64,000 nucleotides of DNA from Bradyrhizobium barranii subsp. apii (GCF_011516635.5 NZ_CP096255.1:6570501-6634500); one strand, 5' to 3'; positions 35,872-44,121 are shown, counted from the stretch's first letter. Notes: generated by a model not told the origin, from the letters alone. A program made the numbers and translations.

Positions 35872-36016
35872 CTCTCGTGCCCCGGACGCGGCGCAGCGCT
35901 CCTTCAGCGGTGCGCCGCTGAGCCGGGGCCCATCTATCGAGATATGTGCTTGTGGCTTCCTGGGTCCCGGCTCTGCGGAGCGGCATCGCATGCCGCACCG
36001 CGTCCGGGACACGAGA
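35872..36016. repeat. Palindromic repeat element B, copy 2
   Basis: 145 bases with terminal arms CTCTCGTGCCCCGGACGCG and CGCGTCCGGGACACGAGA and an inner pair around GAGCCGGGGCCCA and TGGGTCCCGGCTC. Its right end touches the stop codon of the next, minus-strand gene, so in that transcript the hairpin starts at the first base after the stop. Confidence 0.88.
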
Positions 36017-37090
36017 CTAGCGCGCGACCACTTCGACTTCGCCGTCGACGCCGTTGACGACGTTGAAGCCGCGCTCGTAGACCTTGCCCTCGTTCTTGGC
36101 GATGGCGCGGTATTCGCCTTCGGAGAGCACGACGCGCGGGAAGGCGCCGATCGATTCCTTGATGACGTCGCCGCCGGGGGTCAGCACCGACCAGGCGGTG
36201 TTGGCGAGCGCCTCGCCGCCCCTGTCGCTGACGAGCTTGAGCGTGATCACGGCGGCGCGGTGGGTGATGGTGACGTCGGTGAGCTTGCCGGCCTGGACAC
36301 GGATGTCCGAGCGCACCACCGAATTGGCGTCGCCATAATTGGAGATGATGTAGTAGGTGCCCTCCGGGATCAGCACGACGTCGCCGGCGGCGACGTTCGG
36401 CACCAGCGAGGCGCGCTCGCCGGACTCGAACTGGCTGCCCTTGTAGATCGCGAACGAGATCTGGTTCTGCGGAATGCGGCTGGTGCCGACGCGCCCCTCG
36501 ATGCGCAGGCCACCGGCCGGCAGCACGAAGGATTCGCGATCGGTCTCGGCCTTCAGGCTGACGGTGCGCACCGCACTGACGAGGCCGAAGGCGACGTGCA
36601 CGACGTAATTGCCCGGCGGCAGCACGATGTTCGGCGTGGCGTTCCGATCCTCGCGGATCAGCTTGAAGGTGCCGTTCTCGTCAGGACGGTCGGCAAACAC
36701 GCGCCAGACCAGGCCGCTGGTGATTGCGGGTGTGTCCTTGCCGTATTTCGCGGTCAGCGACAGAACGCCCTGGCCGGGCACGGCTGCGTTGAGCGGCGGG
36801 GCCGCCGGCACGGTGCTGACCGCGGGCGGTGGCATGCTGGGCGTATTCGGCTGCAGCAGGGTCGGCGGCAGGCTCGGCGGCCCAGCGCCCGGGCCTGAGG
36901 GGGGCGCGAGGCTGACGGCGCCGCCGGGGTCGGGCACCGAGGCGGGCGGCACCGGGGGCGGACGATCGGAGAAAAGCTGCGCCCGCGCTGCATTTTGACC
37001 AAGGATATAGAGGCAGGCAGCAAGGATCAGCGTCGGCAGCAGCGATGTGCTGCGCCGCCATCCGATGATGCCGTCACCCCCGAGAGTCAT
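36017..37090 (-). CDS. Exported protein with repeated beta-sandwich segments
   Basis: 357 residues with an N-terminal hydrophobic segment LLPTLILAACLYILGQNAARAQ acting as signal peptide or anchor, a 70-residue Pro-rich stretch, and then three similar segments of about 85 residues: LVWRVFADRP...IVLPPGNYVVHVAFG, ISFAIYKGSQ...VLIPEGTYYIISNYG and TAWSVLTPGG...VVLSEGEYRAIAKNEG. The repeated P/S-x-G-x-Y motif suggests carboxypeptidase-regulatory-like beta sandwiches. Function unknown; surface or periplasmic binding is inference. Confidence 0.75.
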   Translation of the reverse strand: MTLGGDGIIGWRRSTSLLPTLILAACLYILGQNAARAQLFSDRPPPVPPASVPDPGGAVSLAPPSGPGAGPPSLPPTLLQPNTPSMPPPAVSTVPAAPPLNAAVPGQGVLSLTAKYGKDTPAITSGLVWRVFADRPDENGTFKLIREDRNATPNIVLPPGNYVVHVAFGLVSAVRTVSLKAETDRESFVLPAGGLRIEGRVGTSRIPQNQISFAIYKGSQFESGERASLVPNVAAGDVVLIPEGTYYIISNYGDANSVVRSDIRVQAGKLTDVTITHRAAVITLKLVSDRGGEALANTAWSVLTPGGDVIKESIGAFPRVVLSEGEYRAIAKNEGKVYERGFNVVNGVDGEVEVVAR

Positions 37091-37334
37091 GCCACCTGCT
37101 TTTCACCGAAAACGCGGCAAATTCAAGCCTCCGAATCCCCGGGGAATACGGCCGGATACAGTTCTTTGGAACCCGGTTGACGCCTGCGTGATTAAACGGG
37201 AGGCAGCCGGTCCTCGCCACACTCCTGCCCCCTGCTTCCCGAACGGTATAAACCATGCTTTGCCCTCGTTCTGGCGGAGCGGAAGTACGGCGCCTACTCT
37301 GCTGTGAGGGCTGGCCCGGGGTAGGAGGGTTTCG

Positions 37335-38378
37335 GTGCTTGATATTTTGAAGGGTCGGGGCGCGAACGGCTCCAATGGAGAGAAGGTCGGTCTTGGCAGC
37401 GTGCGACGGCCGGTCATTGGCCTGGCGCTCGGCGGTGGCGCGGCGCGCGGCTTTGCCCATATCGGCATCCTGAGAACCCTGGCCGCCAATGGCATTGTGC
37501 CTGACGTTGTGGTCGGCACCTCGATCGGCGCCGTGGTCGGCGGCCTCTATGCGGCCGGCCGGCTGGATACGCTGCAGGAGTGGGGACGCAGCCTGCAGGG
37601 GATGCGCAACATCCTCGGCTATCTCGACATCCGACTGAGCGGCTCCGGCCTGATCGGCGGTGAGAAGCTGGCAACCCGGCTCGAGGACGCGGTCGGCCAG
37701 ACCCTGATCGAGGATCTTCCGATCAAGTTCGCCGCCGTCGCAACCGAGGTCCGTACCGGCCACGAGATCTGGCTGACGCGCGGCCGCGTGGTCGACGCCA
37801 TGCGCGCCTCCTACGCCCTGCCCGGCATCTTCTCGCCCGTCCTGATCGGTGACCGCTGGCTGGTCGACGGTGCGCTGGTGAATCCGGTGCCGGTCTCGGC
37901 AGCCCGCGCGCTCGGCGCCGAAATCGTCATCGCCGCAAATCTTTCCAGCGACATCTTCACCCATTCCACGACGATCTATTCGCACGGCGCGGTGCCCGAG
38001 ACGGTCCCGCCGGCGGCCGAGGCGACCACGGCGAAGCGGCGCTTCCCGCGATTGTTCTCGCCCGAGAAAACCATGAAGCGCGAGTTCTTCGGCGGCGCCG
38101 GACGGCCCGGCATCTCCTCGGTGATGGTCGACGCCTTCAACATCATGCAGGACCGCATTACCCGCGCGCGCCTCGCCGGCGATCCGCCCGATCTCCTGAT
38201 CACGCCGCGGGTCGGTCATTTCGGCTGGTTCGACTTCCACCGCGGCGAGGATCTGATCGCGCACGGCACCCGCGCCGCCGAGCGCGCGCTGGAGTCGATC
38301 CAGGAGGCGATCGAGGTGCTCGCGCCGGCGCCCGCGGGCAGCGCGCCCAAGGCGGGCGAGCCCAAGGCAGACGAATAA
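37335..38378 (+). CDS. Patatin-like phospholipase
   Basis: 347 residues from GTG with AGGAGGG upstream. All patatin elements are present: glycine-rich oxyanion loop GGGAARGFAHIG, nucleophile GTSIG, and the catalytic dyad aspartate in VDGALVNPVPVS. No signal peptide or membrane helix is seen; the RssA-like subgroup is cytosolic. It probably hydrolyses acyl esters of phospholipids. An Ala/Pro/Lys tail ends the protein. Confidence 0.93.
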   Translation: MLDILKGRGANGSNGEKVGLGSVRRPVIGLALGGGAARGFAHIGILRTLAANGIVPDVVVGTSIGAVVGGLYAAGRLDTLQEWGRSLQGMRNILGYLDIRLSGSGLIGGEKLATRLEDAVGQTLIEDLPIKFAAVATEVRTGHEIWLTRGRVVDAMRASYALPGIFSPVLIGDRWLVDGALVNPVPVSAARALGAEIVIAANLSSDIFTHSTTIYSHGAVPETVPPAAEATTAKRRFPRLFSPEKTMKREFFGGAGRPGISSVMVDAFNIMQDRITRARLAGDPPDLLITPRVGHFGWFDFHRGEDLIAHGTRAAERALESIQEAIEVLAPAPAGSAPKAGEPKADE

Positions 38379-38397
38379 CGCCGACGAGTAAGGCCGC

Positions 38398-38826
38398 TCA
38401 GGCCGTCTTGATGTAGTCGCGCAGGGCTTCCTGCTCGGTCTCGTATTCCTGGACGCGGCGCTTCACGATGTCGCCGATCGAGATCAGGCCGACCACCTTG
38501 CCATCGTCGACGACCGGCAAATGGCGGAACTTGCCGGTGGTCATCGTCTCCATGAGCTCGGCGACCGTGTCCGTCTCCTTGCAGGTCACCACCTTGCGGG
38601 TCATGACCTGGGAGACCGGCTCCTCCAGCGCGCCGGCGCCGCGCTCGCCGATCACGCGCACGATGTCGCGCTCGGACAGGATGCCTTCGAGCCGGCTCTG
38701 GTTCATCACCAGCACCGCGCCGATCTTCTTCTCGCCGAGCAGTTTGACCGCGGCAGCCAGCTTGGCGTCGGGCTCGACGCTCATGATCTGGTGGCCCTTG
38801 GTGTTGAGAATGGAACGTACCGTCAT
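38398..38826 (-). CDS. Tandem CBS domain protein
   Basis: 142 residues made of two CBS domains: first with IMSVEPDAKLAAAVKLLGEKKIGAVLVM and ILSERDIVRVI, second with VVTCKETDTVAELMETMTTGKFRHLPVV and ISIGDIVKRRV. Such free-standing pairs bind adenosine nucleotides. The start at MTVRSILN has AGGGAGG about seven bases upstream; the frame is open further but this site decides it. It converges on the patatin gene 19 bases away. Confidence 0.92.
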   Translation of the reverse strand: MTVRSILNTKGHQIMSVEPDAKLAAAVKLLGEKKIGAVLVMNQSRLEGILSERDIVRVIGERGAGALEEPVSQVMTRKVVTCKETDTVAELMETMTTGKFRHLPVVDDGKVVGLISIGDIVKRRVQEYETEQEALRDYIKTA

Positions 38827-39016
38827 TGTCGGCCTCCCTGAATCGGATCCGTCCGCATTTCGCGGACCGGACTTGTTCGTCGAGTCTTCAACTAACAGTT
38901 TAGGCGCCGGTTGCACGCTGAGGCGCTTTGCGAAGCATCGCCGCTAGCGGCTTGTCGCTTCGGAACATTCTTCTCGGGAATGATGGATGAATTCGGGCGG
39001 CGCCGCAAGCGCAGCT

Positions 39017-39952
39017 TCAAATGCGGTTTGAAATGTCCTGTGATGACGCATCCGCAGCATCGTTTCGCACGCGCGGCACGGGATCGAACAGCGCGAACAG
39101 CAGAAGGCCCGCGAAGAAGCCGCCGATATGTGCCTGCCAGGCGACGCTCGTGGTTTCGGAATCGACGCCGATCGCGCCGACGCCGAAGATGATGTTGACG
39201 CCGAACCAAACGGCGAGGAAGCCGACCACCCGCCCGTCGCGCAGTGCGCGCGACAGCGGCAGTGCCGGAACCCTTGCGGCGGTATCGGCGTCTGATCGGC
39301 TGAACGACAGGAAGCTGCCGCGGACAAAGGCAAAGCGGATCGCCGCTGCCATCGCGCCGGACACAGAGGCCGAGGCGCCGATCATCGGGGCCACCGCGTG
39401 CTCATGGGTGACGAGATGGGCGAGCGCGCCGGCCGCTGCCGTCACCGCGAGAAACAGGAAGAACCTGATCGCGCCGAAGCGCCGCGCCAGCGCGCTGCCA
39501 AACGGCAGCAGCCACAGCACATTGAAGCCGAGATGGGTCAGATTGGCGTGCAGCAGTGAATAGGTGACGAAAGTCCAGACCTTGGCGCCGGCCCCACCGG
39601 GGATCTGCAGGTTGAGCAGCGAGGAATCGTAGCGTTTCGGGATGAAGCCGAAGACGTCGATGGTCCAGTTCTCGAGCTCCGGCGGCAGCAGCACCCGCAG
39701 ATGGATCACCGCCAAAAGGAGGATATAGGCGGTCAGCGCGACCGGCAGCGTCAGGATCGGCTCGCGCGGAGCTTCCTCGACAACGGCCGGTATCTCCGGC
39801 GGAGAATCTTGCGGGGAATCCAAGGCAGCTTCGCTTTCAGGCGCGATCGGAGCGACAGGCTTAACGACAGCCTTGGAGATAGTCGCCTTTGCCGGCCTTG
39901 CGCAAGTGCACAAAAGGAAAAGGCAGGGCCTGGGAAAGCCCTGCCTGTCCAT
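39017..39952 (-). CDS. Rhomboid-family intramembrane serine protease
   Basis: The C-terminal two thirds hold about seven membrane segments with rhomboid features: FVTYSLLHANLTHLGFNVLWLLPFG (the WR-like loop and HxxxN), IGASASVSGAMAAA with the candidate catalytic serine, and AHIGGFFAGLLLF with the histidine. The open frame to the ATG at 39952 includes a strong terminator hairpin, so the real start is probably later, perhaps a TTG near residue 46. The N-terminal 60 residues are Pro- and Glu-rich and cytoplasmic. Confidence 0.82.
   Translation of the reverse strand: MDRQGFPRPCLFLLCTCARPAKATISKAVVKPVAPIAPESEAALDSPQDSPPEIPAVVEEAPREPILTLPVALTAYILLLAVIHLRVLLPPELENWTIDVFGFIPKRYDSSLLNLQIPGGAGAKVWTFVTYSLLHANLTHLGFNVLWLLPFGSALARRFGAIRFFLFLAVTAAAGALAHLVTHEHAVAPMIGASASVSGAMAAAIRFAFVRGSFLSFSRSDADTAARVPALPLSRALRDGRVVGFLAVWFGVNIIFGVGAIGVDSETTSVAWQAHIGGFFAGLLLFALFDPVPRVRNDAADASSQDISNRI
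39921..39946 (-). terminator. Intrinsic terminator on the minus strand
   Basis: AGGCAGGGC and GCCCTGCCT form a perfect nine-pair GC-rich stem with an eight-base loop, followed on the minus strand by TTTTCCTTTT. This is the clearest factor-independent terminator in the window. It lies upstream of the rhomboid core, so it ends a short transcript coming from about 40.1 kb. Confidence 0.75.
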
Positions 39953-40090
39953 GTCGGTCTTCCGGTACCCAGAGGAATAAGGTGTATCCCCACCCCTCCC
40001 CGCGGCCCGCGACCAAACTGTTTGACGCCCGTGTACAGGCCCCGCCGAGAACCTGGATGAAAGCGGCGAGGCTTGCGACCGCGATCACCA
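39950..40090 (-). ncRNA. Candidate small RNA or leader transcript before the rhomboid gene
   Basis: A transcript starting near 40.1 kb on the minus strand and ending at the 39921 terminator would be about 150-170 bases. It would contain a G-rich run (GGGGAGGGGTGGGG near 39990). A perfect CtrA-type site lies just upstream at 40122-40138. A 76-codon open frame crosses the region from 40091 but runs through the terminator stem and is unconvincing as a gene. Alternatives are a regulatory leader of the rhomboid gene. Confidence 0.4.
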
Positions 40091-40121
40091 TAGCAGCGGC
40101 GCGCCGGACGGAAAGCGCATA

Positions 40122-40138
40122 GTTAATTTAACGTTAAC
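40122..40138. promoter_or_regulatory. CtrA-type binding site, full consensus on both strands
   Basis: TTAA-N7-TTAAC is present reading the plus strand (40123-40138), and because of its symmetry also reading the minus strand (40137-40122). It lies between the divergent candidate small RNA/rhomboid transcript and the PAS-protein gene, about 150 bases before the latter's start. Confidence 0.55.
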
Positions 40139-40288
40139 GACGCAAAGACAGCCTCCGGGGGCCCGAAAACGCCTCCACGGCATGGACGCTGCAAATCCCC
40201 TCCTGCACAACAACGAAAGGGATCGCGGGTGCACTGAAGCGGGACAGGTTTGTCCCGTGAGCTAGCGCCCCGGGGTAAGCGTTCAGTC

Positions 40289-40843
40289 ATGAAACATCCG
40301 TCGAGCCGCGCGTTCTTCGCGTATTGGGACAAGAAGCGCGGCACTGCGCGGGCCCCTGATCGGGCCGATATCGATCCGGCCGCGGTCCGCGGCCTGCTCG
40401 GCGACATCTTCGTGCTGTCCTGCGAGCAAAACCTCGGCTTCCCGTTCCGCGTCGCCGGCACGCGCGTCTGCGCGCTCGCGGGGCTCGACCTCAAGGACCA
40501 GAGCTTTGCGGCGCTGTTCACCGAGGCCAGCCGCAGCGAGATCGAGGAGATCACCACGATCGTCGCCGACGAGACGTTAGGTGCGATCGCCGGCGTCACC
40601 GCCGCGCGCGAGGACGGCAGCAAGGCGCATCTCGAGCTGCTGCTGCTGCCCTTCAACGCCCGCCCGCATACGCCGGTGAGTGTCACCGGCGTGCTCGCAC
40701 CGTTCAACGACGAATGCGGCGCGTTGTCCGCATTCGCCCTCACCTCCTGGCGCTATCTGCATCAGCCGGAGAAGCTGCTGCCGCGCGCAATCCGCAAATT
40801 GCAGATCGCACGCGGGCTGATGGTGTATGAGGGGCTGAGGTAG
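40289..40843 (+). CDS. PAS domain protein (PAS_5 type)
   Basis: 184 residues from MKHPSSRAFFAYWDKKRG. The sequence AYWDKKRGTARAPDRADIDPAAVRGLLGDIFVLSCEQNLGFPFRVAGTRVCALAGLDL is characteristic of the alphaproteobacterial PAS_5 proteins, single sensor domains without an attached output. The role is unknown; a regulatory or localisation role is often assumed. A CtrA-consensus site lies about 150 bases upstream. The start has no strong ribosome site. Confidence 0.85.
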   Translation: MKHPSSRAFFAYWDKKRGTARAPDRADIDPAAVRGLLGDIFVLSCEQNLGFPFRVAGTRVCALAGLDLKDQSFAALFTEASRSEIEEITTIVADETLGAIAGVTAAREDGSKAHLELLLLPFNARPHTPVSVTGVLAPFNDECGALSAFALTSWRYLHQPEKLLPRAIRKLQIARGLMVYEGLR

Positions 40844-40907
40844 TTTTCGTTTCGACGAGGGCGAACGCCGCGACCTCGATGCAGCCTCTCACCGGGATGA
40901 CACAGCC

Positions 40908-41336
40908 ATGTCCGACATCATCAGCTTCGGTACGCTTCAGCTCCGCTTCCTGCACAGCAAGGACGACACCGGCGGCAGCGTCGACATCTTCGAAATGACG
41001 CTCCAGCCGAATGCGCGGATGCCGATCCCGCATTATCACGACCGCTGGGACGAAACGATCTACGGGCTGTCCGGCGTATCGACCTGGACGATCGACGGCA
41101 AGCAGAACGATCTCGGCCCCGGAGAATCGGTCTTCATCAAGCGCGGCATCGTGCACGGCTTCACCAACCGTTCGACGGGACCGGCAACATGCCTGTGCAT
41201 CCTGAGCCCCGGGGTGCTGGGCCCGCAATATTTCACGGAGATGGCCGCACTCCTGTCGGCCGGCGCGCCACCCGATCCCGCGAAGATGAAAGAGACGATG
41301 CTGCGCTACGGACTGGTGCCCGCGCCGGCAGCGTGA
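40908..41336 (+). CDS. Cupin domain protein
   Basis: 142 residues forming one double-stranded beta-helix: motif 1 is PHYHDRWDETIYGLSGVSTW (two His and a Glu as metal ligands), motif 2 is LGPGESVFIKRGIVHGF with a further His. It is probably a small metal-binding dioxygenase or isomerase-like protein. It follows the PAS gene by 64 bases. Substrate unknown. Confidence 0.88.
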   Translation: MSDIISFGTLQLRFLHSKDDTGGSVDIFEMTLQPNARMPIPHYHDRWDETIYGLSGVSTWTIDGKQNDLGPGESVFIKRGIVHGFTNRSTGPATCLCILSPGVLGPQYFTEMAALLSAGAPPDPAKMKETMLRYGLVPAPAA

Positions 41337-41482
41337 GCCAGGCTCGCGATCCATCATTGGAACCTTACCTGCTGCAGGACGTTTAGCTGTTTGCCGGGCA
41401 TATGCCTGCACGGCAACGCGGCTCGGCCGGAGACGGGGCGTTTGCTCGCCGCCGGGCCTCCGTCGAGGGACGATTCCCCGTG

Positions 41483-42274
41483 ATGGAGCACGCGACCAGA
41501 GTTGGTAATCGCCTGTTAGCTGCATTACCGCCGGCCGACTTCGCGTTGCTTGCACCGTATCTCCGGAAAGTACCGCTCCAGCACGATGCAGTCCTGGTTC
41601 GATCGGGCGACCGGGTCGAACACCTTTGCTTCCTGTGCAGCGGCGCGATCGCTCTCATCATGGAGTTGCCGAACGGACAGACGGCTGCAACCGCCGTGAT
41701 CGGAAACGACGGCGTCGTCGGCCTCATGACGGCGCTCGGCCCCGTCCGATCCCCCCTGACGGCGGTTGTCCGCGTGGCCGGAACCGCACTGCAGATCTCG
41801 CCCGCGCGATTTCAAGCGACGCTCGAACGCAGTCCCGCCCTCGCAAGCGCGGTTCAGATCGTCACCAGGGCGATGATGACGCAATTCCTGCACGTCGCGG
41901 CCTGCAATGCACTGCACTCCGTCGAGGCCCGCCTCGCCCGCTGGCTGCTTCACATTCACGATCGGACGGAGGGCAGTGGTGACGTCCTGCACCTGACGCA
42001 AGAGACGTTGTCGGAATTGCTCGGCGTCCGGCGGACCACCGTCACGCACGTCGTGAGCGCACTTCGAACCTCAAGAGCCCTGAAATCCAGTCGGCGCGGT
42101 CAACTCGAGATCGATCGGCCCCGGCTCGAGGTCGTCGCCTGCGAGTGCTACAAGGTGATGAGCCGCAGGATCGATCGGATCGTTTCGCAGGATGCCGTCA
42201 GGCGGCTTCACACCGCGCCCGCGCGGAATGGCTGCCCGCCCCCGGACTTCCCGTTCGCCAAGACCGATTCATAG
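41483..42274 (+). CDS. Crp/Fnr-family transcriptional regulator
   Basis: 263 residues. A cyclic-nucleotide-binding-like barrel covers residues 15-130 (VLVRSGDRVEHLCFLCSGAIALIMELPNG) and a winged helix follows with TQETLSELLGVRRTTVTHVVSALR near 175-200. There are no Fnr-type N-terminal cysteines, so it is not an oxygen-sensing Fnr. The start at MEHATRVGNRLLAALPP fits family members; an upstream ATG at 41402 is possible. Its 3' end overlaps a convergent small gene by 67 bases. Confidence 0.9.
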   Translation: MEHATRVGNRLLAALPPADFALLAPYLRKVPLQHDAVLVRSGDRVEHLCFLCSGAIALIMELPNGQTAATAVIGNDGVVGLMTALGPVRSPLTAVVRVAGTALQISPARFQATLERSPALASAVQIVTRAMMTQFLHVAACNALHSVEARLARWLLHIHDRTEGSGDVLHLTQETLSELLGVRRTTVTHVVSALRTSRALKSSRRGQLEIDRPRLEVVACECYKVMSRRIDRIVSQDAVRRLHTAPARNGCPPPDFPFAKTDS

Positions 42275-42435
42275 ACCCAGGCCTCTCTGGCGAACCACTC
42301 ATGCGTCGCCGCGCACATCCCGCAATATGTGCGCGAAAAGAACACCGTACTGCACCGAAATCTTTCGCGATCTATCTCGATGCCCGTCGGAATGGCGTGG
42401 CCCGTTTCCGGGCACTTGATCATCACCATACCCAT
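42208..42435 (-). CDS. Small cysteine-containing protein of unknown function
   Basis: 75 residues with GGAGG eight bases before the ATG. It begins MGMVMIKCPETGHAIPTGIE and has cysteines in IKCPETG, RCSTVF and YCGMCAATHEWF, resembling short zinc-ribbon-like proteins of rhizobia that start with a KCPxTG motif. The C-terminal 20 codons overlap the end of the Crp gene on the other strand. No function known. Confidence 0.7.
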   Translation of the reverse strand: MGMVMIKCPETGHAIPTGIEIDRERFRCSTVFFSRTYCGMCAATHEWFAREAWVYESVLANGKSGGGQPFRAGAV

Positions 42436-42566
42436 CCTGACTTCCTCCAGCTTGGCATCACCTCACGGCAAGGCTTCTCACGGCAAGGCTTCGCCGCCTC
42501 GGCTGGACCGCGCCCCTTCTGGCGAAGACGCTCGTCCAGCCGATCCACGCGGCCAGTAGCCTCGAT

Positions 42567-43058
42567 TCAAGCAGCCCTATGCAGAACCAGGTTGAAACTC
42601 TTCTTGATCGGCTCGGCCGTCTCGGTTGCGACCTTCTGGGCGAGGTCCCAAAGCTCCCGGTTTTGGCGAGAAGCCGCTTCAAAGGTCTTGCGGCTGTAGC
42701 TGGTGGAGAGGCTCACGGCATCCGCAAACGACCTCGCATCCGCAAGCTGGGACATGAACTCCAGCGCGGAGCTGGTATTGATGTTTGATATTTCGATGAC
42801 CTTGGTGCCGTAATCGGCGGCACGCGTGGCATTGGTCGAACAGGCTTCACGGAGCGCTTCGGTGATCTCCTCGGAAGCCGCCCTCATCCGCTCTAAATTT
42901 GCCTTGGCCCGGGCGGCGCCTTGCTCGGCGAGATCGCCGAAGATCGCCTGGAAGTTGAAAAATGGCAGGTCGAACCTGGGCATTGCACCGCCATTCGCCG
43001 TCCCGTTCAGTCCAGTGGCGTTCGTCTCGGCTTTCAGATTGGCATCATTCATGGTCAT
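42567..43058 (-). CDS. Phasin family protein
   Basis: 163 residues, mostly helical, with the phasin pattern FNFQAIFGDLAEQGAARAKANLERMRAASEEITEALREACSTNATRAADYGTKVIE, followed by a second amphipathic part. Phasins coat polyhydroxyalkanoate granules and affect their size. No other PHA gene lies in the window. GAGGGG lies just before the start. Upstream is a 530-base gene-free stretch. Confidence 0.9.
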   Translation of the reverse strand: MTMNDANLKAETNATGLNGTANGGAMPRFDLPFFNFQAIFGDLAEQGAARAKANLERMRAASEEITEALREACSTNATRAADYGTKVIEISNINTSSALEFMSQLADARSFADAVSLSTSYSRKTFEAASRQNRELWDLAQKVATETAEPIKKSFNLVLHRAA

Positions 43059-43249
43059 TCATCCCCTCACGCGAAACCAGATAATGGATTGAAGACTCCC
43101 AGAAGCTCCCAAGTGCGGACCGCACCGGGAAACCAGTGCCCCTACTCTCAAATGGAGGGATGCTGCTGCCGATATGCCGCTCGCGCCCCCTGCCGGAACC
43201 AACTATGACCAACCAAAATCGGGCCTTCGGTTCGCTTTCGGACTCTCGA

Positions 43250-43270
43250 CTTGAATAAATTCGATTCAAG
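43250..43270. promoter_or_regulatory. Inverted repeat upstream of the phasin gene
   Basis: CTTGAAT-N7-ATTCAAG, perfect seven-base arms, about 190 bases before the phasin start. Its right half, AATTCGATTCAAG, also occurs exactly at 58486-58498 upstream of the BTLCP peptidase gene. Confidence 0.35.
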
Positions 43271-43507
43271 CGACGACGCGCCACAGGCGGCATTCTTCCT
43301 TCTTTGAAGTTGTCGCGATTACTTCCGCCAACTTGAGATCAGTCCGGCGAGCGGTTCGGAGACGCCGGTGCCGGTGGCCTTCCGCTGGGGGCGCGGCGAG
43401 GATTCGGCCGCTTCCAGATGGCGCCCTGTCACTGATTGACAGCGAGTTGCTGGAGCCGCTCCGCAGCGCACCGCATTGAACGATACGTCGCATCGCCAAT
43501 GCGGCGT

Positions 43508-43530
43508 TGCGCTGCGTCCGAGGCACGAGA
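43508..43530. repeat. Remnant of element B
   Basis: GCGCTGCGTCCGAGGCACGAGA matches the right end of element B copy 1 with few differences. The preceding CGCAGCGCACCGCATTG also resembles the inner part of that element, so this is a decayed half copy. Confidence 0.6.
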
Positions 43531-43588
43531 CCGGTGGCATCCCGTCAATGTCAGACACCACCTCGCATTGCCGCGGCGGATTGTCCGC

Positions 43589-43975
43589 TCACGGCATCGC
43601 CAGATGCCAGGCGCCGTTCAGAAAGCCGTCGCCGGTGATGTCGCCGGGCTTCTGGTCCTTGGCGAAGGTGTAGAGCGGCTTGCCCTTGTAAGCCCACTGC
43701 CTGGATCCGTCGTCGCGCGCAATGACGGTGTAGCCGTCGGCCGCGGCATCGCTCGCCTCGGCCTTCAGCACCGGCCAGTTTGTCGCACACGGTCCGTTGC
43801 AGGCAGACTTGCCGTCCGCATCCTTGTCGAAGGTGTAAAGCGTCATGCCCTTGGCGTCGGTGAGCACGTTGCCCTTGTCGGACTTGCCGGTCTTGGTCGG
43901 CGGCGCGGCGAAGGCAGCGGGGATGATGGCGAGCGATACGGCGAGCGTGAGCGCGAGGCGGATCGAGGACGTCAT
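43589..43975 (-). CDS. Exported protein of the COG4315/lipoprotein-repeat family
   Basis: 128 residues with signal peptide MTSSIRLALTLAVSLAIIPAAFAA. Two copies of the family's secreted repeat are seen: LTDAKGMTLYTFDKDADGKSACNGPCATNWPVL and a second around QWAYKGKPLYTFAKDQKPGDITGDG. AGGAG lies before the ATG. Proteins of this kind are periplasmic or surface-bound with unknown function. Confidence 0.88.
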   Translation of the reverse strand: MTSSIRLALTLAVSLAIIPAAFAAPPTKTGKSDKGNVLTDAKGMTLYTFDKDADGKSACNGPCATNWPVLKAEASDAAADGYTVIARDDGSRQWAYKGKPLYTFAKDQKPGDITGDGFLNGAWHLAMP

Positions 43976-44121
43976 GGGTTCTCCTGTCATGCAATTGGCT
44001 TGCATGGGGTAGGACGCCGCGCAACGCTTCGTATTCCTGGGACGGTGGCAAAGATATTTTTCGCTGCGCGCATCGTCGCGACGGAATAAACTGAATGGGT
44101 GAGACCGACCAACGGACCGAC

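Larger units (their letters stand above)
43059..43588. other. Gene-free region upstream of the phasin gene
   Basis: About 530 bases. It contains the inverted repeat CTTGAAT-N7-ATTCAAG at 43250-43270 and a degraded right half of element B ending GCTGCGTCCGAGGCACGAGA at about 43530. Two open frames here (for example 43266-43526) have no recognisable protein and look accidental. Confidence 0.55.

Noticed and set aside
39950..40090. SRP RNA, 6S RNA or tmRNA in the candidate small-RNA region
   Set aside because: The GGAA-GCAG core of SRP RNA, the large central bubble of 6S RNA and a tRNA-like end with tag frame were looked for and not seen.
39861..40091. A 76-codon minus-strand protein gene
   Set aside because: It reads through the terminator stem and its T-run, has no family resemblance, and its start lacks a ribosome site.
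43266..43561. Small minus-strand genes in the phasin upstream region
   Set aside because: The frames overlap a decayed element B and have no recognisable features or ribosome sites.
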